Source of the DNA: CAYREE01 sp964423225
Lineage (GTDB): Archaea > Altiarchaeota > Altiarchaeia > IMC4 > SCGC-AAA252-I15
Assembly: GCA_964423225.1 (NCBI GenBank)
Contig: CAYREE010000002.1
Location: 1-64,000, forward strand
DNA length: 64,000 bases
Direction of reading: 5' to 3'
Notes under the pieces: generated by a model
Told to the model about the DNA's origin: nothing
Database searches by the model: none
Seen by the model: the letters and a program-made list of their open reading frames with translations, nothing else
Position numbers and translations under genes: made by a program
Part shown: one piece after another, positions 52,294 to 60,668 of the stretch
Layout: each line of letters begins with the position of its first letter
Numbering within the stretch: position 1 is the first letter of the stretch

Positions 52294-53478
52294 TTAAAAC
52301 TTTATCTCATTATCACACATGGGGATAAGTGTCCTAACCATATCCTCAGCCTCTTTCTTCTCAGTACTGAGGATGACTCCCGCAATCTTTTCCAATCTCA
52401 TCTTGTTAATAATAAAGTGTGTGAATTCTTTCACACTCTTGTCATTGTTATAGATGAGAAGACTTGATAGCGAGTCAAGGAAAAGGAATTTCTTTTCAGT
52501 ATTGACTTTTGAAAGCATTCTGTCAAGATACATGCTAACTTCCTCAAGCGATCCTGGATTCTCAACAAAAACTACATTATCAGATTTCTCTGGAGCTTTC
52601 CCTGCCATCTGTGAGATACAATCCACGAACATTATCTGGGATGCGTCAGCCCCAGATTCATTAACAGCTTCGATGATATAGTCATACGGTCGTGATACAC
52701 TGATATAGACTCCCCCCATCCCCTTTTCCTTTACTAGTTTGGCAAGTAGTGCCGATACTACTCTAGAATGGTCTTTTGACTTGGCTGAGGCTATGATGAT
52801 AGCATCGTCGCGCAGATTTGTTAATCCTTCATCCATTTTCTTAGCGATGGATTCATCTGTCGTTGCTACTTCTTCAACGGCTGGCTGTGCAGCCATTGGC
52901 ATTCCACCCGGTCCCATCACAATCTGTTTTTCCTTTTCTTTGTCATGTTCTGTTTTTATCGCCTCTATCTCTCTGACAAGGTTTTTAACATTGGATGTCA
53001 ATCTTGTTGTTATGAGTACTGGGGCTCTATTCTTGCGGGATATCTTAAAATACCCTAGTATTGATGGTATGAATTTTAACAGGTGATAGCCTCCAAGTAA
53101 GAAAGATGCTGATATACCTGCAAGGATTGCCTTGTCTATTGGTATTATGTCCGATATTTCGGGCAGGTATTTGAATATTAGATTGTATATTGGTGTGACT
53201 AGATCATTGGATTGTTGGTAGTTATAGACTCCAAAGGCGATAGCGATCATTAGTATTCCTTTGATTAGCTCTGACCAGCGGACTCTAGTAAAATGTTCGA
53301 GAGCGTCTATCTCATCATATTGTATTCCTACAAAAGATTTTGGGAATTTTTTTATACAGACAACTCTTTCCTTGGTTGTTAGGACTGTGTATAATCCTAT
53401 CTTGTATTTTGATCCTACCTGTTCATTTTCAGGTATGTAGTCATCAAACCCCTTTACTTTTAATCCAGACCCCTCCAT
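52294..53478 (-). CDS. membrane protein with degenerate KaiC/RecA-like domain
   Basis: 394 residues from the ATG at 53478, which directly follows the KaiC gene's stop. The N-terminal 65 residues resemble a PH-like or small beta domain, then two membrane helices (about 75-93 and 118-140), and a cytoplasmic C-terminal domain (about 220-394). The last follows the RecA/KaiC order (AIIIAS strand, helix, GGVYISVSRP, IMFVDCIS, KKFLFLDSLSSLL) but where the P-loop should be reads SAKSKDHSRV, so no ATP site. It probably partners the intact KaiC-like ATPase encoded just upstream. Confidence 0.75.
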   Translation of the reverse strand: MEGSGLKVKGFDDYIPENEQVGSKYKIGLYTVLTTKERVVCIKKFPKSFVGIQYDEIDALEHFTRVRWSELIKGILMIAIAFGVYNYQQSNDLVTPIYNLIFKYLPEISDIIPIDKAILAGISASFLLGGYHLLKFIPSILGYFKISRKNRAPVLITTRLTSNVKNLVREIEAIKTEHDKEKEKQIVMGPGGMPMAAQPAVEEVATTDESIAKKMDEGLTNLRDDAIIIASAKSKDHSRVVSALLAKLVKEKGMGGVYISVSRPYDYIIEAVNESGADASQIMFVDCISQMAGKAPEKSDNVVFVENPGSLEEVSMYLDRMLSKVNTEKKFLFLDSLSSLLIYNNDKSVKEFTHFIINKMRLEKIAGVILSTEKKEAEDMVRTLIPMCDNEIKF

Positions 53479-53480
53479 TT

Positions 53481-54194
53481 TCAATCAATACCTGCTTTAA
53501 ACATGGGCATCAATACTATGCCCTCATCTATTATCTGCATAACGTGTTTGTTTCTGGAATGGTTCATTCCCCTCATCTTGATTACCTGCAATGCCCTTAA
53601 TAACTCTCCCTTCCTCTCGAATTCAGTTAGCATTATAACTCCGTCCGCAACGAATTCTTCCACTCCAAAAACACTGTATTTGAATTCGTTAGGTGGTATC
53701 TCAGAAATCAATATTGTGGTTACGTCATGATACATCAGCCTAAAAGCTAGTTCGAAGACAAAATTTCTGATCTTCTCCCCTTCAATCAGGTTTTCGCATA
53801 ATGCTGTGATAGAATCTATTACAAGCCTCTTAGTATTGTTGGATTTTATTATCTCTTCTATGATGCTTATTAATCCCTCTACATTATTCAAGCCGATACC
53901 TTTCAGTCTTGTATCCTGTACTAGGTCAACTACTTTAACAAGGTTTGAATCGACTAGATTCTGATCGTAGAATTTGAATTCCTTAATGTTTTTCACAACC
54001 TTGTCTTTGGGCTCGGTTAATGCAATATATGTACCAGCCTCTCCCTGAGTAGCTCCATCAAAGATGAATTGCTGGCATAATACGGTTTTTCCAGTACCGC
54101 AACTTCCTGCAAGTAGAACACAGTGTCCACGAGGTATGCCCCCATTCAACACATCATCTAATCCTATGATACCCGTCTTTAGCTTTTCTACCAT
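53481..54194 (-). CDS. KaiC/GvpD/RAD55-family ATPase
   Basis: 237 residues, one RecA-type domain. P-loop GSCGTGKT is at 30-37, the strand and Asp of Walker B in RLVIDSITAL near 128, and GLDDVLNGGIPRG at 11-23 is the KaiC N-terminal signature. Such proteins act in signalling with partners rather than in recombination. The downstream membrane protein has the same fold without the P-loop and is coupled by a two-base gap. Confidence 0.9.
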   Translation of the reverse strand: MVEKLKTGIIGLDDVLNGGIPRGHCVLLAGSCGTGKTVLCQQFIFDGATQGEAGTYIALTEPKDKVVKNIKEFKFYDQNLVDSNLVKVVDLVQDTRLKGIGLNNVEGLISIIEEIIKSNNTKRLVIDSITALCENLIEGEKIRNFVFELAFRLMYHDVTTILISEIPPNEFKYSVFGVEEFVADGVIMLTEFERKGELLRALQVIKMRGMNHSRNKHVMQIIDEGIVLMPMFKAGID

Positions 54195-54256
54195 ATGAAC
54201 ACCAGATTTTGTTAATTATTATTCTGGATTAATAAAAACCGACGAATTTAAGGATA

Positions 54257-54997
54257 TTATAATAGTTTGCCTAGTTTATGGACTGATATTTTATCTACAT
54301 ATCCAATATGCTCGCCACCCATAGTCAGATTGACTATATGGACTTTTGATGTTTTGGCGACTTTTTCAATTAATTCCTTGCCTATCCTTAGTTTCCTGGG
54401 TTTTTTTATCTTGTCATAATGTCCTGAATATACTCCAACGACATTTCCAAAATCCATGCCTGCAAGGGCTATCATCCTAGGTTTGTAATGCTCTACAAGA
54501 TGCACTGCTCGATCACCATCTGTAAAACCCCCAAAGTTATGGACTTTATCTGTTGGATCCGACTGTGTTGTAGCATAGATGGTTTTCTTGAATTGTGGCA
54601 CATATTTTATAAGTGATTCCAGATTATCACCATGTCCATGAACTACGGTGACACAATTATATTCGTTGGCTTTTAAGATGAATCTGATATCTCCATCAAG
54701 GTCTGTTATATTAATATGTGGTATTATCCTGTACTCCATCAATGCTTTTACAGCACCGTCCACGGCCACATTCACAACTTTCTTATGAATCCCCTCGTCA
54801 TGTATTTTATGGAGGTTTTCTTCAAGGCTTGGGCCACAACCATAGATCACAACATTCTTACCCTTTATCATCTTACTGAGTTTGGATAATCTCTCTGCTT
54901 TAACCATGTTGTTCAAGATCTGTGTGGCTCTCGTATCACCAGACATATTTAGATCTAATGATCTAACTATGTTCAGATATTCTGTTGTCCATGGCAT
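54257..54997 (-). CDS. mptE: 6-hydroxymethyl-7,8-dihydropterin pyrophosphokinase, MptE type
   Basis: 246 residues. Catalyses pyrophosphorylation of hydroxymethyl-dihydropterin on the way to methanopterin or folate-like cofactors. The DUF115 hallmarks are present: VVIYGCGPSLEENL near 50, NITDLDGD near 97, GHGDN near 119, TQSDP, GFTDGDRA and ALAGMDFG. It is divergent from rsmA. It suggests that this archaeon makes a pterin C1 carrier. Confidence 0.9.
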   Translation of the reverse strand: MPWTTEYLNIVRSLDLNMSGDTRATQILNNMVKAERLSKLSKMIKGKNVVIYGCGPSLEENLHKIHDEGIHKKVVNVAVDGAVKALMEYRIIPHINITDLDGDIRFILKANEYNCVTVVHGHGDNLESLIKYVPQFKKTIYATTQSDPTDKVHNFGGFTDGDRAVHLVEHYKPRMIALAGMDFGNVVGVYSGHYDKIKKPRKLRIGKELIEKVAKTSKVHIVNLTMGGEHIGYVDKISVHKLGKLL

Positions 54998-55036
54998 GGT
55001 ATAATAGCCTTTATCGCCAAAGATTAAATAATCGAG

Positions 55037-55741
55037 ATGAGTTCGACGGATGAGCGTTTTATGGTGGATGAAAGCCTTCTAAAACGCATTTGTGATTATG
55101 CTTCATTATCTGAAAATGATGTTGTATTAGAGGTTGGGGCAGGGAAGGGCAGTCTTACAAAAAAACTTGTTGAAAAGGGATGTAAGGTTATCGCGGTTGA
55201 GAAAAACAAGGATCTTTTCAATGAATTGAGCGGGAAATTATCTGATCTATCGAATCTAGAATTAGTAGATGGGGATATATTGAAGGTCAAGGTTCCGAAA
55301 TATAATAAAGTCGTCTCGAATATACCCTATAGTATAAGCAGAAAGATTGTAAAAAAAATTTTACTCGATGGTTTTGATTCTGCGGTACTCGTAGTTCAAA
55401 AAGAATTCGCTGAAAAGCTCGATGCTGATGAGGGAAGTATAAATTACCGGATGATAACAGCACTAACCAAATCATGTTGTAGTATCGAGGTTTTAGAAAA
55501 TATTTCACCAGAAGCATTCAGGCCCATACCCAGAGTATGGTCCTCGGTAGTAAGGCTCATACAGCATAAGCCTTTAACAAAGGGATACCTAGACTTGTTG
55601 ACAAATTTGTTTAACCATAAAAACAAGTTTATACGCAATACATTGTCTGGATACAAAGGCAAATTCAAGGATTATAGGCCAGTGAACATGAGTCCAGTGG
55701 AATTATCTGAATTATACTCAGACCTACAGAAAGTTCAATAA
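55037..55741 (+). CDS. rsmA: 16S rRNA dimethyladenosine transferase
   Basis: 234 residues. Dimethylates two adjacent adenines near the 3' end of 16S rRNA, a late step of small-subunit maturation. SAM loop EVGAGKGSLT near residue 33, VDGDIL near 75 and the catalytic NIPY at about 93-96. The start FMVDESLLKRI corresponds to the normal xFLVDxxxxxxI, so little is missing at the N-terminus. The C-terminal domain is some 30 residues shorter than usual. Confidence 0.93.
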   Translation: MSSTDERFMVDESLLKRICDYASLSENDVVLEVGAGKGSLTKKLVEKGCKVIAVEKNKDLFNELSGKLSDLSNLELVDGDILKVKVPKYNKVVSNIPYSISRKIVKKILLDGFDSAVLVVQKEFAEKLDADEGSINYRMITALTKSCCSIEVLENISPEAFRPIPRVWSSVVRLIQHKPLTKGYLDLLTNLFNHKNKFIRNTLSGYKGKFKDYRPVNMSPVELSELYSDLQKVQ

Positions 55742-55779
55742 AGCTATTTTTTTTTTATCGAAATGCAAGGTATTATATT

Positions 55780-56637
55780 ATGAGTGGACTGGCGACCAGG
55801 CCAATAGCTATAGAAGACCGGGTCTTAATGGCCCCTACAACTGATATTGGCGGGCCGATGGCTGCTGGTGGCAGAGGTGATGGTGAAACAAATTTTGATT
55901 CATTTATCAATGGTATTTTCAAGCGTTCGAAAGGCATGGAAGTTGGTGTAACTGAAAAATGGGTTATTAGACGGCTTCTTGAATCCATCTATACTAAATC
56001 TGGTCTACAAAACTCTGATATCATCGAGCATGATGTGAATCGTCTTGGGAATAACATGCATGCGTCCGGCCTCCTTGATCGGGGTGCTAGCTGGGTTGAT
56101 GAGGGTGCTAGAAGGTTTATCACGGTTTTAGAGGCGGTTGATAGGGGTAGTGGAGATGCTGTATTAAGGAGGACTGAAAATATTTCACGGATTGTAGGAT
56201 CAAATGGGACTGGTTATGATTCTATAGGCATCATCGAGGATGGTGGAAGGATTGAAGACATGGAATTCATTAAAAAAATGAGTGAGGATCTGGGACTTGT
56301 AAGACAGGATGTCGATGATATCCTAGGTGTTGCGAAGGACAAGCCTGATCTAGTAGCTAAGAGAAGACCTATGGTTGATGCCTACTCAACGCGTGATCTT
56401 GGTGCTGTAAGACATGCATGTGGGCCAGTCTACGCCAGGATCATGACTTCTGATGATGCGCTTACGGCGTCTGAAGTAAGGGAATCGTTCTGCGCACTGT
56501 TCAGTGCATTTGCTAAATATCCTCCAACATCAGTTACTGAGATCAAAGAAACATTCCAGCAAGTTTCTTCTACTGGATTAAATCCTATAGAGCATCTTAA
56601 AACACTTCCTGACAGATTATACTCGTCAAAGTCTTGA
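55780..56637 (+). CDS. soluble orphan protein, unknown
   Basis: 285 residues. A Gly-rich, probably flexible N-terminus (1-40) precedes a helical body. No catalytic or binding motif, signal or membrane segment. It stands between rsmA and pdxS on the same strand. A T-rich run (TTTTTTTTTT near 55747) follows rsmA and may separate their transcripts. Not recognised. Confidence 0.68.
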   Translation: MSGLATRPIAIEDRVLMAPTTDIGGPMAAGGRGDGETNFDSFINGIFKRSKGMEVGVTEKWVIRRLLESIYTKSGLQNSDIIEHDVNRLGNNMHASGLLDRGASWVDEGARRFITVLEAVDRGSGDAVLRRTENISRIVGSNGTGYDSIGIIEDGGRIEDMEFIKKMSEDLGLVRQDVDDILGVAKDKPDLVAKRRPMVDAYSTRDLGAVRHACGPVYARIMTSDDALTASEVRESFCALFSAFAKYPPTSVTEIKETFQQVSSTGLNPIEHLKTLPDRLYSSKS

Positions 56638-56714
56638 TAAAAGGAAGGAAGGGATGGTTGTTTCCTACCAGATCTTATTTATTAAGAAGTCATATATTAT
56701 ACTCTGGGTGATGT

Positions 56715-57596
56715 ATGGTGACTAAACGTGGTACAAAGCTTTTGAAGGAAGGATTTGCGAAGATGGTGAAGCGTGGCGTCGTAATGGACGTCACTGATGC
56801 GAAACAGGCAGGAATTGCTGAGGATGCTGGTGCTGTGGCTGTAATGGCTTTAGAGCGCGTTCCCTCAGATATACGTGCTGATGGAGGGGTGGCTAGGATG
56901 GCTGACCCACTTAAGATACAGGAGATATTAGACTGTGTTACAATCCCGGTTATGGCAAAATGTCGTATCGGACATTTTGCAGAAGCGCAAATTCTACAGC
57001 ATCTTGGCGTGGATATGGTGGATGAGAGCGAAGTACTAACTCCTGCTGACGAGCAGAACCATGTTGATAAGAAACAATTTACAATACCCTTTGTTTGTGG
57101 TGCCCGGAATCTTGGCGAGGCTTTGAGAAGGATAAGTGAAGGAGCAGCAATGATCCGGACTAAAGGTGAGGCAGGCACTGGAAATATTGTGGAAGCAGTT
57201 AGGCATATGCGTGCAGTTATCGGCGAGATAAATAAGATTAAATCTATGAGTGATGATGAATTATACGATGAGGCTAAGAACTTAAGGTCTCCGATAGAGC
57301 TTGTCAAGGAAGTCAAGAAACTAGGCAGGTTACCTGTCGTTAATTTTAGTGCTGGTGGAATTGCTACGCCTGCTGACGCGTCTTTGATGATGCAGTTGGG
57401 TGGTGACGGCAACTTCGTGGGTTCAGGCATTTTTAAGAGTGATGAGCCCGAGCTTATGGCCAAGGCTATAGTGGAGGCGACACTTCATTATGATAAACCT
57501 GATGTTCTGGCAGAAGTTAGCAAAGGTTTGGGCGAAGCGATGAAAGGACTTGATATTGCAACTTTAGAGACTCGTCTACAGGAGCGTGGTGATTAA
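56715..57596 (+). CDS. pdxS: pyridoxal 5'-phosphate synthase subunit PdxS
   Basis: 293 residues. Makes PLP from ribose-5-phosphate, glyceraldehyde-3-phosphate and ammonia from PdxT. The barrel is strongly conserved: MVKRGVVMDVTDAKQAGIAE at 17-36 with D25, AVMALERVPSDIR, PVMAKCRIGHFAEAQ with the catalytic lysine, RTKGEAGTG (phosphate site) and FSAGGIATPADA. A long open frame on the opposite strand is a shadow. The stop overlaps the next start (TAATG). Confidence 0.97.
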   Translation: MVTKRGTKLLKEGFAKMVKRGVVMDVTDAKQAGIAEDAGAVAVMALERVPSDIRADGGVARMADPLKIQEILDCVTIPVMAKCRIGHFAEAQILQHLGVDMVDESEVLTPADEQNHVDKKQFTIPFVCGARNLGEALRRISEGAAMIRTKGEAGTGNIVEAVRHMRAVIGEINKIKSMSDDELYDEAKNLRSPIELVKEVKKLGRLPVVNFSAGGIATPADASLMMQLGGDGNFVGSGIFKSDEPELMAKAIVEATLHYDKPDVLAEVSKGLGEAMKGLDIATLETRLQERGD

Positions 57597-58384
57597 TGCT
57601 TGTTTCCGACGTTATGACGACGGAATTGATGACTTGCGGACCTGAAGAGAATCTAGTGGCTGTTGGAGACCGGCTTGATGAAGGTGGATTAAGTGCTGCG
57701 ATAGTAATCGATAATTCCGAGGTTGTTGGTCTTGTTGGAAAGGAAACTTTTATCGCTAATCTACATATCATATGTGATGAGAAGCCTCTTGAAACTTATT
57801 GTGTGAGCGATTTCATGAGTCAAGATGTCATCCCATTGAATAGTGACGATGACTTGTATGATGCTATAGATCGTATACAAAATCTCACAAAACATGTTGA
57901 TAGACTTCCAGTCATATCTGATGGGAAGCTTGTAGGTGTTCTTTCTAAGAAGAATCTTACACAACTTTATGCGGATATGATGGGGGGGAAACATAAAGTC
58001 CGGGATATAATGCATTTTAATCCCTCGACAGTCGAGTCATACGATTCCCTTGATAAGGTTATTGATGAGATGAAGATTTCAGGTGCGAAAAGCGTTCTTG
58101 TAATGGATGGTATTCATCTTTCTGGTATTATCACGATAAAGGATATTAGTATAAACTTATTCCGGGAGAAAAAAGTATGTAAGCGTACTAATGCTGTTAG
58201 CCTTCTTACTGCAGAAGATATTATGTCGAGGAATCCAATCACGATAAATGAGAAGATGGATTCTGCATTAGCTGCACAGTTAATGATCGAGAAGGAATTT
58301 GGAAGCCTTCCTGTCGTGAATGGTGAGCTTAAAGGCATCCTAACGCGAACTGATCTTTTAAAAGGATTTCAATTGGAAAAATAA
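57596..58384 (+). CDS. four-CBS-domain protein in the pyridoxal phosphate operon
   Basis: 262 residues. Four CBS domains: VSDVMTTEL, VSDFMSQDV, VRDIMHFNP and AEDIMSRNP mark their starts. Start and pdxS stop share one base (TAATG), and pdxT begins 21 bases after the end. CBS domains bind adenine nucleotides or SAM, so the protein may adjust PLP synthase to energy state. No PLP-synthase-like motif is present. Location in this operon is the only clue to its function. Confidence 0.9.
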   Translation: MLVSDVMTTELMTCGPEENLVAVGDRLDEGGLSAAIVIDNSEVVGLVGKETFIANLHIICDEKPLETYCVSDFMSQDVIPLNSDDDLYDAIDRIQNLTKHVDRLPVISDGKLVGVLSKKNLTQLYADMMGGKHKVRDIMHFNPSTVESYDSLDKVIDEMKISGAKSVLVMDGIHLSGIITIKDISINLFREKKVCKRTNAVSLLTAEDIMSRNPITINEKMDSALAAQLMIEKEFGSLPVVNGELKGILTRTDLLKGFQLEK

Positions 58385-58405
58385 ATCCTGATCCATTAGA
58401 TTGAA

Positions 58406-58999
58406 ATGAAATATGGGGTCTTGAATGTTCAAGGAGATGTAACTGAACACGTTCAATCACTTTGTAATGCAGTTGATTCACTAGGCTTGGATGGAGAAGT
58501 GATTGAAGTCAAGGATAAGAATACGATAAAAAAGTGTAGTGCTCTCGTTATACCTGGGGGAGAATCAACTACTCTAGGACTCTTATTGAATGATTATGGC
58601 CTTGACACGGTAATCAATGAACTCGCCTCAAATGGCGTTCCTATCATGGGTACGTGTGCTGGTCTGATACTTCTGGCTAAAGAGGGGAATAATCATGTCT
58701 TGAAAACTGGTCAGCCTTTATTGTCTTTAATGGATGTGAAGGTTAGTCGTAATGCTTTTGGTAGGCAGAGAGATTCTTTTGAAGCATTGCTTGATATTCC
58801 CGCATTAAATGGGGGTGGGTATCCGGGAGTTTTTATTCGAGCTCCTGCAATAGAGAAGTTATGGGGTAATGCAGAAGAATTATGCAGGTATGAGGATTTG
58901 ATTGTAATGGCTAGACAGGATAATATTCTTGCTGTAGCATTTCATCCCGAGCTTACCTCGGATCTTCGCATACACGAGTATTTTCTGAAGATGATATGA
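58406..58999 (+). CDS. pdxT: pyridoxal 5'-phosphate synthase glutaminase subunit PdxT
   Basis: 197 residues. Class I glutaminase giving ammonia to PdxS. MKYGVLNVQGDVTEH at the start, GGES at 51-54, the nucleophile C84 in MGTCAGL, NAFGRQRDSFE near 112 and the HPEL histidine/glutamate near 178 form the full set. Same operon as pdxS, with the CBS gene between. Confidence 0.96.
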   Translation: MKYGVLNVQGDVTEHVQSLCNAVDSLGLDGEVIEVKDKNTIKKCSALVIPGGESTTLGLLLNDYGLDTVINELASNGVPIMGTCAGLILLAKEGNNHVLKTGQPLLSLMDVKVSRNAFGRQRDSFEALLDIPALNGGGYPGVFIRAPAIEKLWGNAEELCRYEDLIVMARQDNILAVAFHPELTSDLRIHEYFLKMI

Positions 59000-59031
59000 T
59001 TTTATTATTATCTTGCATATGATTTATCCCT

Positions 59032-59418
59032 ATGTCTCTCATTGATTTTGGCATTGTGCAGAAGGAGCTTAAGGATGCTGGCATCTTCCATACTCATCAG
59101 GTTTTGGTTCGTAAGAACAAGCATCTTGCAATTGGTAATGTTCCGTCAGTGTTCATTATAACGGATACCTGTATTTATCATGGTGGCACCGAGCATACTA
59201 ACAATAATTTCTATTGTATACGTCTTAGCAAACTGCTTGAAGTAAGTGAAGTGGGCAAAAGCATGTGGAAGAGCATAAAGATAAGATATGCTCAAGATGA
59301 TAGGATAGAATCCATTTATGTCTGTCCTTTTACCGGGGATCCGGGCAAGCCAGTGATAGATGAGGAGTCATTCAAGATCATCATGGATTTATTAAAGGCT
59401 AATTTAAATTCTGTTTGA
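59032..59418 (+). CDS. small alpha/beta protein, unknown
   Basis: 128 residues. Mostly beta strands in the first half (VFIITDTCIYHGG, FYCIRLSKLL) and a C-terminal helix. Two His/Cys-bearing segments (IFHTHQ and YVCPFTGDPGKP) could bind metal; the second is similar to a zinc knuckle but has one Cys. No family recognised. It sits two bases before the alkyltransferase start, so it is in the same transcript. Confidence 0.7.
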   Translation: MSLIDFGIVQKELKDAGIFHTHQVLVRKNKHLAIGNVPSVFIITDTCIYHGGTEHTNNNFYCIRLSKLLEVSEVGKSMWKSIKIRYAQDDRIESIYVCPFTGDPGKPVIDEESFKIIMDLLKANLNSV

Positions 59419-59419
59419 A

Positions 59420-59896
59420 ATGTCTAGGATTATTAAAACAAGAGCGGGTTTCATGGGATATGACTATGGATCGCTAGGGATAGAGAAGGTTTATCTGCCA
59501 CAACCTACAAAAGAGAGTTTAATGGAAAAATATGGGATAGATGAATCTTCAACGAGTGGATTAAGATTATTTGACGACAAGTTAGCTGATTATTTCAAGG
59601 GTATTGAATCAGATTTTAAGGATGTTCCACAGAATATGGAGGGATTGACTGCTTTTCAACAGAGGGTACTTGAAAAGACGAGGGATGTGCCCTATGGGCA
59701 AACAAAAAGTTATGGATGGATTGCCCGTTCTATTGGGGCGCCATATGCTGCCCGTGCAGTTGGTAATGCATTAAGGTCTAATCCCCTACCTCTATTGGTG
59801 CCATGCCATCGGATAGTCGGTTCTACTGGCCTGGGTGGCTTCACACCATCAATTGATTTGAAGAAAAGGCTGCTTAAACTTGAGGGCGCACTATGA
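59420..59896 (+). CDS. ogt: methylated-DNA-protein cysteine methyltransferase
   Basis: 158 residues. Removes alkyl groups from O6 of guanine by a one-time transfer to its own cysteine. The helix-turn-helix region (FQQRVLEKTRDVPYGQTKSYG) and active-site PCHR (C129), plus RAVGNALRSNPLP, are intact. The N-terminal domain is short, as in many archaea. Its stop overlaps the start of the next gene (ATGA). Confidence 0.93.
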   Translation: MSRIIKTRAGFMGYDYGSLGIEKVYLPQPTKESLMEKYGIDESSTSGLRLFDDKLADYFKGIESDFKDVPQNMEGLTAFQQRVLEKTRDVPYGQTKSYGWIARSIGAPYAARAVGNALRSNPLPLLVPCHRIVGSTGLGGFTPSIDLKKRLLKLEGAL

Positions 59897-60666
59897 AAGT
59901 AGGATGCATGAATAATCCCCGAAAGGATTTCATCGAAGAATTAAGATTATTCCATAGTTATGGACTGGATTATATTGATCTTACAATGGAATATCCGGGG
60001 GCTAGTATAGAGAAGGTTAAGAAAGAAGAGAAGGAATTCACAAGGCTATTGAAAAAATTTGACATGTCTGTCATAGGTCATATGCCCTGGTACCTACAGA
60101 TAACAAGTCCACATAAGAATGTGAGGAAGGCATTCCTGAATGAGGCGTCTGATGTGATGGAACTATCGGCTGGACTAGGGGCTCCGCATGTGACCATCCA
60201 TCCTGATTTCCTACCATTGAAGAGGACTGTACAGGAACAAAAAGAATTATTGATAGATTCTCTCGGACAGTTATTGGATAAATCCCAGGATCTGGGTATC
60301 GATCTTTGTTTTGAGAACTTTAAGAAAGATCATGTTAGCTCATTAGTACTTGAAGATATCTTCAAGGAATTACCTGGATTAAAATTCACTCTTGATGTAG
60401 GCCATGGATTCATTGGTGTGGGTAATATTGAATATATCAAGGATCTTATAAGTCAATTCAAGGATCGTCTGACTCATGTACACATCCATGATAATCAGGG
60501 GATGGAAGACGATCACTTACCTCTTGGCGTGGGTCAGATAGACATTCCCGGAGTAGTTGACTCTTTGAAGAACGCTGGATATAATGGATCTATCACATTA
60601 GAAGTCTTCGCACAAGACAGGGATTACATGAAACTGAGCATGCAAAAACTTAATGGAATGTGGTGA
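59893..60666 (+). CDS. xylose-isomerase-like TIM barrel protein, endonuclease-IV type superfamily
   Basis: 257 residues. Metal-ligand positions of the AP-endonuclease-2 superfamily are visible: HMPW near 60, IHPDF near 97, FENF near 137, LDVGHGF near 167, HIHDN near 197 and LEVF near 235. It could be a sugar isomerase or a divergent DNA-repair endonuclease. Coupling to the alkyltransferase gene (ATGA overlap) slightly favours repair, but true endonuclease IV has further ligands I do not see here. Confidence 0.8.
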   Translation: MKVGCMNNPRKDFIEELRLFHSYGLDYIDLTMEYPGASIEKVKKEEKEFTRLLKKFDMSVIGHMPWYLQITSPHKNVRKAFLNEASDVMELSAGLGAPHVTIHPDFLPLKRTVQEQKELLIDSLGQLLDKSQDLGIDLCFENFKKDHVSSLVLEDIFKELPGLKFTLDVGHGFIGVGNIEYIKDLISQFKDRLTHVHIHDNQGMEDDHLPLGVGQIDIPGVVDSLKNAGYNGSITLEVFAQDRDYMKLSMQKLNGMW

Positions 60667-60668
60667 AT

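Noticed and set aside
56690..57463. Long open frame on the minus strand (257 codons)
   Set aside because: It lies entirely antisense to pdxS, which is highly conserved, and its Ser/Ala/Ile-rich composition is that of a shadow frame.
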